From positions 1 through 26,154 of the forward strand of contig JBBRGI010000008.1 of the NCBI GenBank assembly GCA_038240855.1: a DNA stretch of 26,154 bases. Reading direction: 5' to 3'. Source of the stretch: JAAFHB01 sp038240855 (GTDB taxonomy: Bacteria > Bacteroidota > Bacteroidia > Bacteroidales > Prolixibacteraceae). Position 1 is the stretch's first letter. Each line of letters starts with the position of its first letter. A program made the translations under genes and the position numbers. Of the stretch, positions 1 to 7,600 are shown piece after piece. The notes below the pieces were generated by a model, which saw only the letters and a list, made by a program, of their open reading frames with translations, did no database searches and had not been told where the DNA came from.

Positions 1-411
1 CGACACAATGCCTATGGTAAGTATCTTACGGTCGCGGGCCACCTGAGCGATTACCGGTGCTGCACCTGTTCCTGTGCCCCCACCCATTCCGGCCGTAATA
101 AATACCATTTTGGTATTGCCATCCAGGAGCCGCTCGATGTCCTCGATATTTTCAAGTGCTGATTCGCGTCCCACGTCGGGTTTATTCCCTGCGCCACGGC
201 CCTCGGTCAGCTCGGAACCGAGCTGTACTTTTAATGGGACAGGGCTGCTCATGAGCGCCTGGGCGTCAGTATTACAGACTGCAAATTCAACATCCTTAAT
301 TCCTTGCCGGTACATGTGGTTAACGGCGTTTCCTCCACCTCCACCTACTCCGATTACTTTTATGATTTTGTCGCTGCTAACAGGCAAATCAAATTCTATG
401 AGTTCAGCCAT
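1..411 (-). CDS. ftsZ: Second tandem FtsZ, N-terminal part (cut by window edge)
   Basis: Tubulin-like GTPase that polymerises into the division ring. Only the first 137 codons lie in the window; the frame is open to base 1. The start ATG is at 411, giving MAELIEFDLPVSS and then the GTP-binding core: a GVGGGGGNAVNHM loop, NTDAQAL, and the tubulin signature GGGTGTG inside ITAGMGGGTGTGAAPV. It lies 35 bases downstream of the first ftsZ and has its own complete N-terminus, so it is a separate gene rather than a fragment of that one. By eye, about 70% of residues are identical to the first copy over the shared ~120. Its N-terminal wording looks closer to ordinary Bacteroidetes FtsZ than the first copy does, so I infer this is the canonical one. 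The C-terminal domain, linker and terminal peptide cannot be judged. No promoter is evident in the gap, so it is probably co-transcribed with the first ftsZ. Confidence 0.95.
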   Translation of the reverse strand, partial: MAELIEFDLPVSSDKIIKVIGVGGGGGNAVNHMYRQGIKDVEFAVCNTDAQALMSSPVPLKVQLGSELTEGRGAGNKPDVGRESALENIEDIERLLDGNTKMVFITAGMGGGTGTGAAPVIAQVARDRKILTIGIVS

Positions 412-446
412 TATATTTTTTTTAAATTATTATCTAACGTGGGAAA

Positions 447-1760
447 TCATTTCTCAATTTCATCATCGTCTTCACTAAAAAGGGTATTAAATTGGCGTGT
501 AAACCAATTACTTATTGGCTCAGAACTATCTGATGACGCGGGTTTGACTGCTTTCTTTTCCAATTTTGAAATGCGTTCCTGCCTACCGGTTTCGCGCGTC
601 TTCACATCTTTACGCACTGTAAAGCTTTCATCGGGATTAAAAAACGCATGCGGTTCAGCCGCAGGTCCCGTAGATTCATACACAGGTTTTGTTTCCGCTA
701 CTATATTTTGACTAACCGGTTCGGCTGGCGGAATTATAACGGTTTGCTTAACTGGTTCGGGGCGTAGGATACGGTTCGGATTAATTTCGAATCCTGTTGC
801 GATCACCGTCACACTGATTTTGCTACCCAGTTTGGCATCGTAACCATTACCCCATATGATATTGGCGTTATCGCCCGCGGCATTCTGAAGGTAATCGATG
901 ATATCGCCAATCTCACCCATGCGTACCTCATCATCACCCGACGTAATGTTGAGCAGAATATTTTCAGTGCCATAAATGTCGTTACTGTCGAGAAGGGGAG
1001 ATTTAAGTGCCTCTTCAGCCGCCCGCATAGCGCGATTTTCACCCTCGGCAAAACCTGTTCCCATAATAAAAACACCACTTTCGCGCAACACTGTGTTCAC
1101 ATCTGCAAAGTCGATGTTGATATTCCCGTGAAGGGTAATGATTTCTGCACAACCTTTTACCGCCGCTGCCACAATATTGTCAGCCTGGGCAAAAGCCTCT
1201 CGTGCAGGAAGGTCGCCATACACCTTATGCAGGTTTTCATTACTGATGACCAGTAAACTATCGACATAACGCTGCAGTCGTTTGATCCCTTCAATGGCCT
1301 GTTCGTAACGCAACCGTCCCTCTTTTACGGAAGGAAGGGTGACGACCGCAATTGTAAGAATATCCATCTCACGCGCCAACTGAGCAATAACCGGAGCGGC
1401 ACCTGTCCCTGTTCCGCCACCCATACCGGCTGTGATAAACACCATTTTTGTACCTGTCTCGAGCACTGCCCTGATTTCGGCGAGGTTCTCGATAGCTGCC
1501 TGCTCACCGCGTTTGGGTTTGTTTCCCGCACCACGACCTTCGGTAAGGGAGACACCCAGTTGAACCTTCACGGGGACAGGACTGTTTACAAGCGCCTGTG
1601 CATCAGTGTTACATATCAGAAAATCAACACCGGCAATCCCTTTATGGAACATATGATTTACAGCGTTTCCACCGCCGCCGCCCACCCCAACAACCTTAAT
1701 GATTGATTGGTAATCGTGTTGAAACCCGAAGGTCATTAAATCATCTGATATACTTTCCAT
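447..1760 (-). CDS. ftsZ: First tandem FtsZ, divergent paralog with amphipathic acidic C-tail
   Basis: FtsZ-family GTPase, 437 residues. Visible motifs: GVGGGGGNAVNHM at about 25-37, tubulin signature GGGTGTG at 114-120, and T7 synergy loop NIDFAD at 215-220. GTP binding and GTPase residues therefore look intact. Two departures stand out. Where most FtsZ have PFxFEG, residues 143-148 read PSVKEG, losing both aromatic residues. The C-terminus is also unusual: after a linker of about 90 residues I see no DIPxFLR-like or FLHDN-like terminal peptide. Instead residues 416-428 form a plausible amphipathic helix (I416, W419, F420, F424, L427, F428 on one face), followed by an acidic end. This end resembles that of FtsA, encoded 18 bases upstream. 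A full-length, in-frame gene in the normal ftsZ position argues against a pseudogene. A specialised or regulatory FtsZ is my inference. Confidence 0.96.
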   Translation of the reverse strand: MESISDDLMTFGFQHDYQSIIKVVGVGGGGGNAVNHMFHKGIAGVDFLICNTDAQALVNSPVPVKVQLGVSLTEGRGAGNKPKRGEQAAIENLAEIRAVLETGTKMVFITAGMGGGTGTGAAPVIAQLAREMDILTIAVVTLPSVKEGRLRYEQAIEGIKRLQRYVDSLLVISNENLHKVYGDLPAREAFAQADNIVAAAVKGCAEIITLHGNINIDFADVNTVLRESGVFIMGTGFAEGENRAMRAAEEALKSPLLDSNDIYGTENILLNITSGDDEVRMGEIGDIIDYLQNAAGDNANIIWGNGYDAKLGSKISVTVIATGFEINPNRILRPEPVKQTVIIPPAEPVSQNIVAETKPVYESTGPAAEPHAFFNPDESFTVRKDVKTRETGRQERISKLEKKAVKPASSDSSEPISNWFTRQFNTLFSEDDDEIEK

Positions 1761-1778
1761 TTGATAAACTGATTGATT

Positions 1779-3107
1779 TTAATTTATTTCGTTGTCTTCG
1801 TCGGAGATTAAACCGTTGAGACCTTCCTTAGCCCGCCCGAATAAATCGGAGACCATTGTCTTTAAACCTGATCCCTGAGTCTTTGCGGATTGTTTTTTTC
1901 GTACTTCTTCCTGTACATCCGAAACAATCATTCCCGGGGGATATTTGTTCCGGCGTGCCTGGTATAATCCATTGATCAGCAATCCGATTAAATTTGCAGA
2001 ATCAATTTTTAACAACTGTTCATCGAACAACTGCTCTTTGACAGCTACAACAGGTTTTCCGAAACGAACGTCAAAACCTGTCATGTAACTGACCAGCTTA
2101 TCGATACCACGCATGTTCGAACCGCCGCCTGTCAGAACAATACCGGCTCCGAGCCTTGGCAATAAGCCTGTTGATTCGAGCTGAAAGTTAACCCCTTCGA
2201 TAATCTCTTCGAGCCGTGCCTGGATGATCCCGGAAAGGTTTCGAAAACTAATCTCTTTGGCCTGCCACCCTTCCACTTCGGGAATCTGTGCAAACTTATT
2301 TTCGGGGACAAGCTCCGAAAAGGCATAACCGCATTGCACCTTTACCATTTCTGCGTGGCGCGGGATAATATTACACCCTTCGCGTATATCGTTCGAAATT
2401 ACATTACCACCAAAAGGCAACTCTGTTGCCAGGCGAAGTTTATTTTCGTAGTACAGTGAAATGCCCGTAGTTCCCGCACCGAAATCGAGCAGTATCACAC
2501 CGGCTTCCTTTTCATCTTTTGAAAGATAACCTGCCCCCTGAACAAACGGATTTGTGAAGACACTTACCAGTTCGTAACCCGCTTTTTCGATGCTTCGCCT
2601 GAGATTCAGTTCGTACGAGTCGGCGGCTGAGATCACTGTAAAAGCAGCATCGACACGACGTCCGGCCATACCGACAGGATTATTTACACCGCGCTCGCCA
2701 TCCACAATGAATTCCTGGGGAATCAGATGATATACTTTTTCTCCAGGACCGCACGAGTACCGCTGCGCCTCATCGATCAGTGAATTAATCACGGCTTGTG
2801 TAACCTCGCCATTCTCGGTCATCCGGTAACCTGTCGCCTGCCGGTTATTTATCTTCTGACCCGAAATTCCGGCATAGATTTTCTGCACCCTAAGTTTGAG
2901 TGTTTGCTCAAGCGAATTGATTACTGTTCTGATCGATACCGCTGCTTCGTCAATATTTACAACCACACCGTTTCGAACTCCTTTTGTCAAAGTATCGCCC
3001 ATGGCCACTATTTCGAGTTTTCCATCTGTGGTAAAACGGCCAATTGCCGCCCTTGTCCGCATGGTTCCAATGTCAATTGCTGCAACCAGCTCTCTTGTCA
3101 GGTTCAT
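1779..3107 (-). CDS. ftsA: Cell division protein FtsA
   Basis: Actin-like ATPase that tethers FtsZ filaments to the inner membrane and recruits the later divisome; 442 residues, slightly longer than the roughly 420 of E. coli. The N-terminal phosphate-binding segment AAIDIGTMRTRAAIG, a phosphate-2 type segment (ILLDFGAGTTGISLY) and an adenosine-binding type segment (GIVLTGGGSNMRGID) follow in the normal actin-fold order. The C-terminus, residues about 415-434, is amphipathic (L415, M418, V419, L422, F423, L430, L433, I434), as expected for the FtsA membrane-targeting helix. It ends in the acidic tail SDEDNEIN. The gene lies between ftsQ (7-base gap) and the first ftsZ (18-base gap), the conserved ftsQ-ftsA-ftsZ order. 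No promoter is apparent between them. Confidence 0.97.
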   Translation of the reverse strand: MNLTRELVAAIDIGTMRTRAAIGRFTTDGKLEIVAMGDTLTKGVRNGVVVNIDEAAVSIRTVINSLEQTLKLRVQKIYAGISGQKINNRQATGYRMTENGEVTQAVINSLIDEAQRYSCGPGEKVYHLIPQEFIVDGERGVNNPVGMAGRRVDAAFTVISAADSYELNLRRSIEKAGYELVSVFTNPFVQGAGYLSKDEKEAGVILLDFGAGTTGISLYYENKLRLATELPFGGNVISNDIREGCNIIPRHAEMVKVQCGYAFSELVPENKFAQIPEVEGWQAKEISFRNLSGIIQARLEEIIEGVNFQLESTGLLPRLGAGIVLTGGGSNMRGIDKLVSYMTGFDVRFGKPVVAVKEQLFDEQLLKIDSANLIGLLINGLYQARRNKYPPGMIVSDVQEEVRKKQSAKTQGSGLKTMVSDLFGRAKEGLNGLISDEDNEIN

Positions 3108-3114
3108 AGCTATA

Positions 3115-3867
3115 TTATTTTTTTGTGCATACTATCTGATTACGAAATCCTACGTTGATGGTTTTGTAAATACTCCATCCGCCGTTTTTGAACCCATCGG
3201 TATATAAGGCCTTAAGGTTACGAAATTTAATCTGAAAATCATCAGGATCACCGAAAAGAATAATCTGTTCGCCCACCCTGGGAATCATTGAAAGCTCTCC
3301 TACTGTATTCACATAAATCTGGTCGATCTGAGCACTCCAGAACGGGTCATTGTTAATAAAAATGATCAGTGGCAATAACCGTTTTCGAGCAAACTCTGCC
3401 GAGACACTGCCGCCAACAATCAAAACCCTGGGTGTATACCGGGGCGACCAGTCAATTACTTTCCCAAACCTGTCCATATAAAATGCGTGCCCCGATCCTA
3501 CAACCCTGAACACCGGATCTCTCTGCTTTATTTTAATGACAAGCGATCCAAAACTTTTTACGCCATTATCGAAAACATTGGTATAAACCGCAACATCTTC
3601 AACAGATTGAAGTTTGCGCAACCCGTCTTCAATCTTGCGAAGATTAACCGTTCCCAGCGGTTTCCCGAATATGGACGGATGATTCCGGTTTACCCATTGA
3701 CAAATATCGGCGCTTCTCACAAATTTTTCCGTTATAGAATCGGCAATGTCAACTTTCACCCCCGCGCATTTTAATTGCTGTGATTGTTTAATTGAAAATC
3801 CCAATGATATTGCAATCACAGTTATAGACGTAATCCACAAGATCATTTTTAATACTTTCCTAAACAT
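3115..3867 (-). CDS. ftsQ: Cell division protein FtsQ/DivIB
   Basis: Bitopic divisome protein that links the early FtsZ/FtsA ring to FtsL/FtsB and the septal synthase; 250 residues. A short cytoplasmic N-terminus (MFRKVLKM) precedes one membrane segment at about residues 8-25. A periplasmic region with a POTRA/FtsQ-like pattern follows; I recognise DFQIKFRNLKALYTDGF near the end, the FtsQ-type closing segment. Sequence conservation in this family is low, so the call rests on length, topology and position between murC and ftsA. The start overlaps the end of murC by 8 bases, suggesting translational coupling. ddl, which often sits between murC and ftsQ in proteobacteria, is absent. Confidence 0.9.
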   Translation of the reverse strand: MFRKVLKMILWITSITVIAISLGFSIKQSQQLKCAGVKVDIADSITEKFVRSADICQWVNRNHPSIFGKPLGTVNLRKIEDGLRKLQSVEDVAVYTNVFDNGVKSFGSLVIKIKQRDPVFRVVGSGHAFYMDRFGKVIDWSPRYTPRVLIVGGSVSAEFARKRLLPLIIFINNDPFWSAQIDQIYVNTVGELSMIPRVGEQIILFGDPDDFQIKFRNLKALYTDGFKNGGWSIYKTINVGFRNQIVCTKK

Positions 3868-5248
3868 CTTCTTTTTTGATCAGGTACGAAACGATCGGAT
3901 CAACCAGCCGGTCAATATCGCCGGCACCGAGGGTCAGCAAAATTCCGGGATTATAATTATCCAGAATCGCGGGGAAGTCAGCTTTCTGGCATCGTACCCG
4001 GCTATCCAGTTTCATCTTACTCAGAATGACATCCGAATCGACTCCCTCAATCGGTAATTCTCGTGCAGGGTAGATCTCCATAACCAATGCATCGTCGAGA
4101 AGATCGAGTGCTGCTGCAAATTCTTCAGCAAAGTCCCTGGTCCGGGTGAAAAGATGCGGCTGAAAAATACCCGTCACACGTTTACCCGGATACAGATCGC
4201 GCACCGATTGAATAGTAGCCTCCAATTCTCTGGGATGATGGGCATAATCGTCGATATAAACTGTTTGTTTACCCGCAAACCTTACATCAAAACGACGCAC
4301 AACACCACTGTAAACAGGGAGTGCAACACGTATTTCATCCATGGTTACCCCGCTTAGCAATGCCATCCCGCAGGCTGCCACCGCATTTTCGACATTCATC
4401 AGGCCGGGATAGGTAAGTGATACATTATTCATTTCACCAAAAGGTGTCTTCAGGTCGAAATGGTACGCTCCATCAATCACCCGAATATGAACAGCCTCGA
4501 AATCAGCTTCCCCGGTAATGGAATAGGTGAAATACCTGATTTCTTTATTCCATTGAATATCAATATTTAATCCTTTCCGGTAAAGCAATACTCCATTCTT
4601 TTGAATCTGAGATATAAAATCCGCAAAAGCCTTAATTACACTTTCGTGATCACCGTAAATATCGAGATGATCCGCATCCATCCATGTGATTACCGCCAGT
4701 TCCGGATGAAGCTGAAGGAAAGAGCGGTCGAATTCGTCGGCCTCAGCCACAATAAACTCGCTGTCGTTTTGGGGCAATAGCAGGTTCGTACCATAGTTCT
4801 TCGATATCCCACCCATAAATGCCGAACAGTCGAGTTGCGATTGTTTCAGCAAATGTGCCGTCATTGTAGTGACTGAAGTTTTGCCATGGGTTCCGGCAAT
4901 CGCGATACATCTTTTCCCTTCTGTGAGAAGACCCAGTACCTGGGATCTTTTGAACAGCCGGAATCCGTTTTCATTGAAATAACAAAATTCCGGAAAGTCG
5001 GTTGGGACTGCAGGAGTGTAGATGACAATGGTCGTATCTTTTTCTGAAAGGGCAGGAATATTCAGCAAATCAGCAGTATAATGAACCGGAATACCTTCTT
5101 TTTCAAGGTCATTCGTAAGCACGGATGCGGTTTTATCGTATCCGTCAACCTTTTTCCCGATAAAGTGGAAATAACGTGCAAGCGCACTCATTCCAATGCC
5201 GCCAATTCCAAGCAGATATACCCTTTCTATTTTCTCAATCTCAATCAT
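3860..5248 (-). CDS. murC: UDP-N-acetylmuramate--L-alanine ligase MurC
   Basis: Cytoplasmic ATP-dependent Mur ligase that adds L-alanine to UDP-MurNAc, the first peptide step of peptidoglycan precursor synthesis; 462 residues, normal for MurC. The N-terminal Rossmann-type loop GIGGIGMSALA (residues 14-24) binds the UDP-sugar. The ATP loop GTHGKTS is at 119-125; the histidine in this loop is characteristic of MurC as against the GTNGKT/GSNGKT of MurE and MurD. DDYAHHPRELEATI in the C-terminal domain is another MurC mark. One base separates it from murG upstream, and its end overlaps the ftsQ start. Confidence 0.98.
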   Translation of the reverse strand: MIEIEKIERVYLLGIGGIGMSALARYFHFIGKKVDGYDKTASVLTNDLEKEGIPVHYTADLLNIPALSEKDTTIVIYTPAVPTDFPEFCYFNENGFRLFKRSQVLGLLTEGKRCIAIAGTHGKTSVTTMTAHLLKQSQLDCSAFMGGISKNYGTNLLLPQNDSEFIVAEADEFDRSFLQLHPELAVITWMDADHLDIYGDHESVIKAFADFISQIQKNGVLLYRKGLNIDIQWNKEIRYFTYSITGEADFEAVHIRVIDGAYHFDLKTPFGEMNNVSLTYPGLMNVENAVAACGMALLSGVTMDEIRVALPVYSGVVRRFDVRFAGKQTVYIDDYAHHPRELEATIQSVRDLYPGKRVTGIFQPHLFTRTRDFAEEFAAALDLLDDALVMEIYPARELPIEGVDSDVILSKMKLDSRVRCQKADFPAILDNYNPGILLTLGAGDIDRLVDPIVSYLIKKEDV

Positions 5249-5249
5249 C

Positions 5250-6353
5250 TCATTCTTTTAATAACGATGAAATCACCTCAACAATATCTTCAGTTGCCTG
5301 AGGGGTTGCTAATCTTTTTATATTTTGCGAAAGTCTCAGACATTTCTCCTCATTACTCACCAAGGCCAGTGCATCCGGTATCAGTTCGGTAACAGCCACA
5401 GCATCTTTAACCATTATTGCAGCATCTTTTTCGACAAGCGACATAGCATTGCTTGTTTGGTGATCTTCGGCAACATTGGGAGAAGGAACCAGTATTGAAG
5501 CTGCTCCGACCATACAAAGTTCAGATATTGTCCCTGCACCTGCCCTCGAAATCACCAGGTCTGCCAACGAATAAGCCAGGTCCATACGGGGAATAAACTC
5601 CATCAACCGTATATTTTCTATAGGATCGGCACCCAGTTGCGAGGCAATGGACTCATGATAGTACTTTCCGGTTTGCCAGATGATAACAACCTCTGATTTC
5701 CGGATCAGCTCAAGGTTTGCTAGCACGCTTTGATTAAGAGTCCTGGCTCCGAGACTTCCCCCGACAATCAGGATGACAGGCTGATCAGTTGTGACGTTAA
5801 AGAACTCTCTGGCTTCGGCCGATCGTGGCGTGATTGAAGTCAGGCCCTGCCTGATCGGATTTCCGGTAAAAACAATTTTTGAGGCAGGAAAAAACCGATC
5901 CATACCAGCATAGGCGACACAAATTTTTTTGGCTTTCTTACCCAAAATTTTATTTGTGACTCCGGCATGGGAATTTTGTTCCTGTAAAACTGTGGGAATA
6001 TCCAGGCTGGATGCAACACGCAGGATTGGACCGCTCGCGTAACCCCCCACACCGATTACAACATCGGGATGAAAATCTTTCACTACTTTCCTTGCCATCT
6101 GCAGAGAGCGGATCAATTTTGGCACAAACATAATATTGCGGAAAAATTCACCCCGGTGAAATCCAGCCACAGGTAATCCAACAATATTATAACCTGCAGA
6201 CGGAACCTTCTCCATCTCCATTTTTCCCTCAGCGCCTACAAAAAGTATTTCGCACGTGGGAAATCGTTTGCGAAGCCCATCGGCAATGGACAATGCAGGG
6301 AAGATATGTCCTCCGGTTCCTCCGCCACTCACTATAAATTTATAGTTTCCCAT
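5250..6353 (-). CDS. murG: UDP-GlcNAc--lipid I N-acetylglucosaminyltransferase MurG
   Basis: Peripheral membrane GT28 glycosyltransferase that converts lipid I to lipid II on the inner face of the membrane; 367 residues, typical. The glycine-rich loop GGGTGGHIFPALSIADGL is at residues 10-27. A second glycine-rich loop (GGSLGARTLNQS) opens the C-terminal domain, and the UDP-GlcNAc site motif RAGAGTISEL is present. It sits between ftsW and murC with gaps of 2 and 1 bases, so translation is probably coupled. Confidence 0.98.
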   Translation of the reverse strand: MGNYKFIVSGGGTGGHIFPALSIADGLRKRFPTCEILFVGAEGKMEMEKVPSAGYNIVGLPVAGFHRGEFFRNIMFVPKLIRSLQMARKVVKDFHPDVVIGVGGYASGPILRVASSLDIPTVLQEQNSHAGVTNKILGKKAKKICVAYAGMDRFFPASKIVFTGNPIRQGLTSITPRSAEAREFFNVTTDQPVILIVGGSLGARTLNQSVLANLELIRKSEVVIIWQTGKYYHESIASQLGADPIENIRLMEFIPRMDLAYSLADLVISRAGAGTISELCMVGAASILVPSPNVAEDHQTSNAMSLVEKDAAIMVKDAVAVTELIPDALALVSNEEKCLRLSQNIKRLATPQATEDIVEVISSLLKE

Positions 6354-6355
6354 TT

Positions 6356-7576
6356 TTAGTTTTTTGTCAGTACGATATCTTCATCCGGAAGAACTCCGTC
6401 GGGATTAAAATTGTTCTCAACCTCTTTCTGTGCTTCCTGGTCTGTTTCGGAACTAACACTGAGTAAGAGGCCAAAGGTAATAGCGGTAAAGACCTGCGAG
6501 GTTCCACCCCAGCTCACCCACGGGAGCGGTTGTCCCGTGACAGGTATTGCTCCTGACGATACTGCCATATTGATTATAGCCTGCAGAATTATTATTGTCA
6601 CAGCTCCTGTTGCCAGGAATGTAGGAAAGGTCCGGTTGCATCGCCGGATAATAATCCCTCCGCGCGTGAGGAATATCAGGTAAAGCAACGGAATAAGTAT
6701 CCCTCCGATCAGGCCGTATTCTTCAATGATAATTGAGTAAATGAAGTCGTTGTAAGCGGCAGGCATAAAATTGCTGATCTTACTTTTACCTGCGCCAACT
6801 CCGGTAACACCACCCATATGGATCGCAATTTTGGCAAAATCGCCTTGGGTAAGTCCTTTAACAGTGGCATTTTCGCCGTTGATATGCCTTTCGATCCGGC
6901 CCCTGATGGTTTGAATCCGTCCGAAATTTCCCTTTTCGGGTAGCAGCGGTGCTGCAAAGTAGATTACAAGGACAAAGCCTATCCCCGTTAAAATAGTAAA
7001 TACCAAATATTTAACAGGAATCCTACCAACAAACATCATGATTACCGCCGTGGAGAACAACAGCACGGCTGATGAAAAATTGGCCATTGAAATCAGCAAA
7101 CAGATTAACCCGATGCCAATAATTATTTTAAAATAGGCAATACGCAAAAGTCGAGCATCTTTTTGGTTATTCGCCAATAAACGAGCAACCCACAGGATCA
7201 GTGCTACTTTAGCAATTTCAGCGGGTTGAAAGCTGATGAATCCCAGTGGCAGCGTGCGTCCTGTTCCTTCACCCCCCCGGCCAAACGCCAAACCAAGCAA
7301 AACGAAAACTATGGCTGTAAGATAGGCAGCATTCGCGAACCTATTGTACATTTTCACCGGGAAATAATTCAGCATGATGATGATCGCGCCATATCCCGCA
7401 CCCTGGAAAAGCAACTGCCGTAAAATATAATGGGTTGTGTTGCCGCTGGCCTGCCTGTAAGCCAGTGCACCGGTCGAACTATAAACGATCAGCAACGAAA
7501 TGCACGACAGTGCCACAAGCACTGCCCAGATGATCCGGTCGCCCTTGATGTATTGTTTTAGTTCTGCGGTGTCCAT
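6356..7576 (-). CDS. ftsW: Septal peptidoglycan polymerase FtsW (SEDS family)
   Basis: Polytopic SEDS glycosyltransferase that polymerises lipid II at the septum with its class B PBP partner FtsI; 406 residues. The first membrane segment is at about residues 14-34, and several further hydrophobic stretches fit the ten-segment SEDS topology. Recognisable family segments are NFMPAAYNDFIYSIIIEEYG with G-L-I-G-G after it, and the C-terminal signature GQPLPWVSWGGTSQVF. FtsW rather than RodA is chosen because it lies in the dcw cluster between murD and murG. The tail after the last membrane segment is hydrophilic and acidic. Confidence 0.96.
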   Translation of the reverse strand: MDTAELKQYIKGDRIIWAVLVALSCISLLIVYSSTGALAYRQASGNTTHYILRQLLFQGAGYGAIIIMLNYFPVKMYNRFANAAYLTAIVFVLLGLAFGRGGEGTGRTLPLGFISFQPAEIAKVALILWVARLLANNQKDARLLRIAYFKIIIGIGLICLLISMANFSSAVLLFSTAVIMMFVGRIPVKYLVFTILTGIGFVLVIYFAAPLLPEKGNFGRIQTIRGRIERHINGENATVKGLTQGDFAKIAIHMGGVTGVGAGKSKISNFMPAAYNDFIYSIIIEEYGLIGGILIPLLYLIFLTRGGIIIRRCNRTFPTFLATGAVTIIILQAIINMAVSSGAIPVTGQPLPWVSWGGTSQVFTAITFGLLLSVSSETDQEAQKEVENNFNPDGVLPDEDIVLTKN

Positions 7577-7600
7577 GTCAATAATTTATTTTTAATCATC

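Noticed and set aside
1..1760. The two ftsZ reading frames as one broken gene.
   Set aside because: Each has its own start, GTP loop and tubulin signature, and the first is full length with a normal T7 loop.
1..1760. Recent transposition as the cause of the ftsZ duplication.
   Set aside because: No inverted repeats, target duplications or transposase are visible, and the copies are too diverged.
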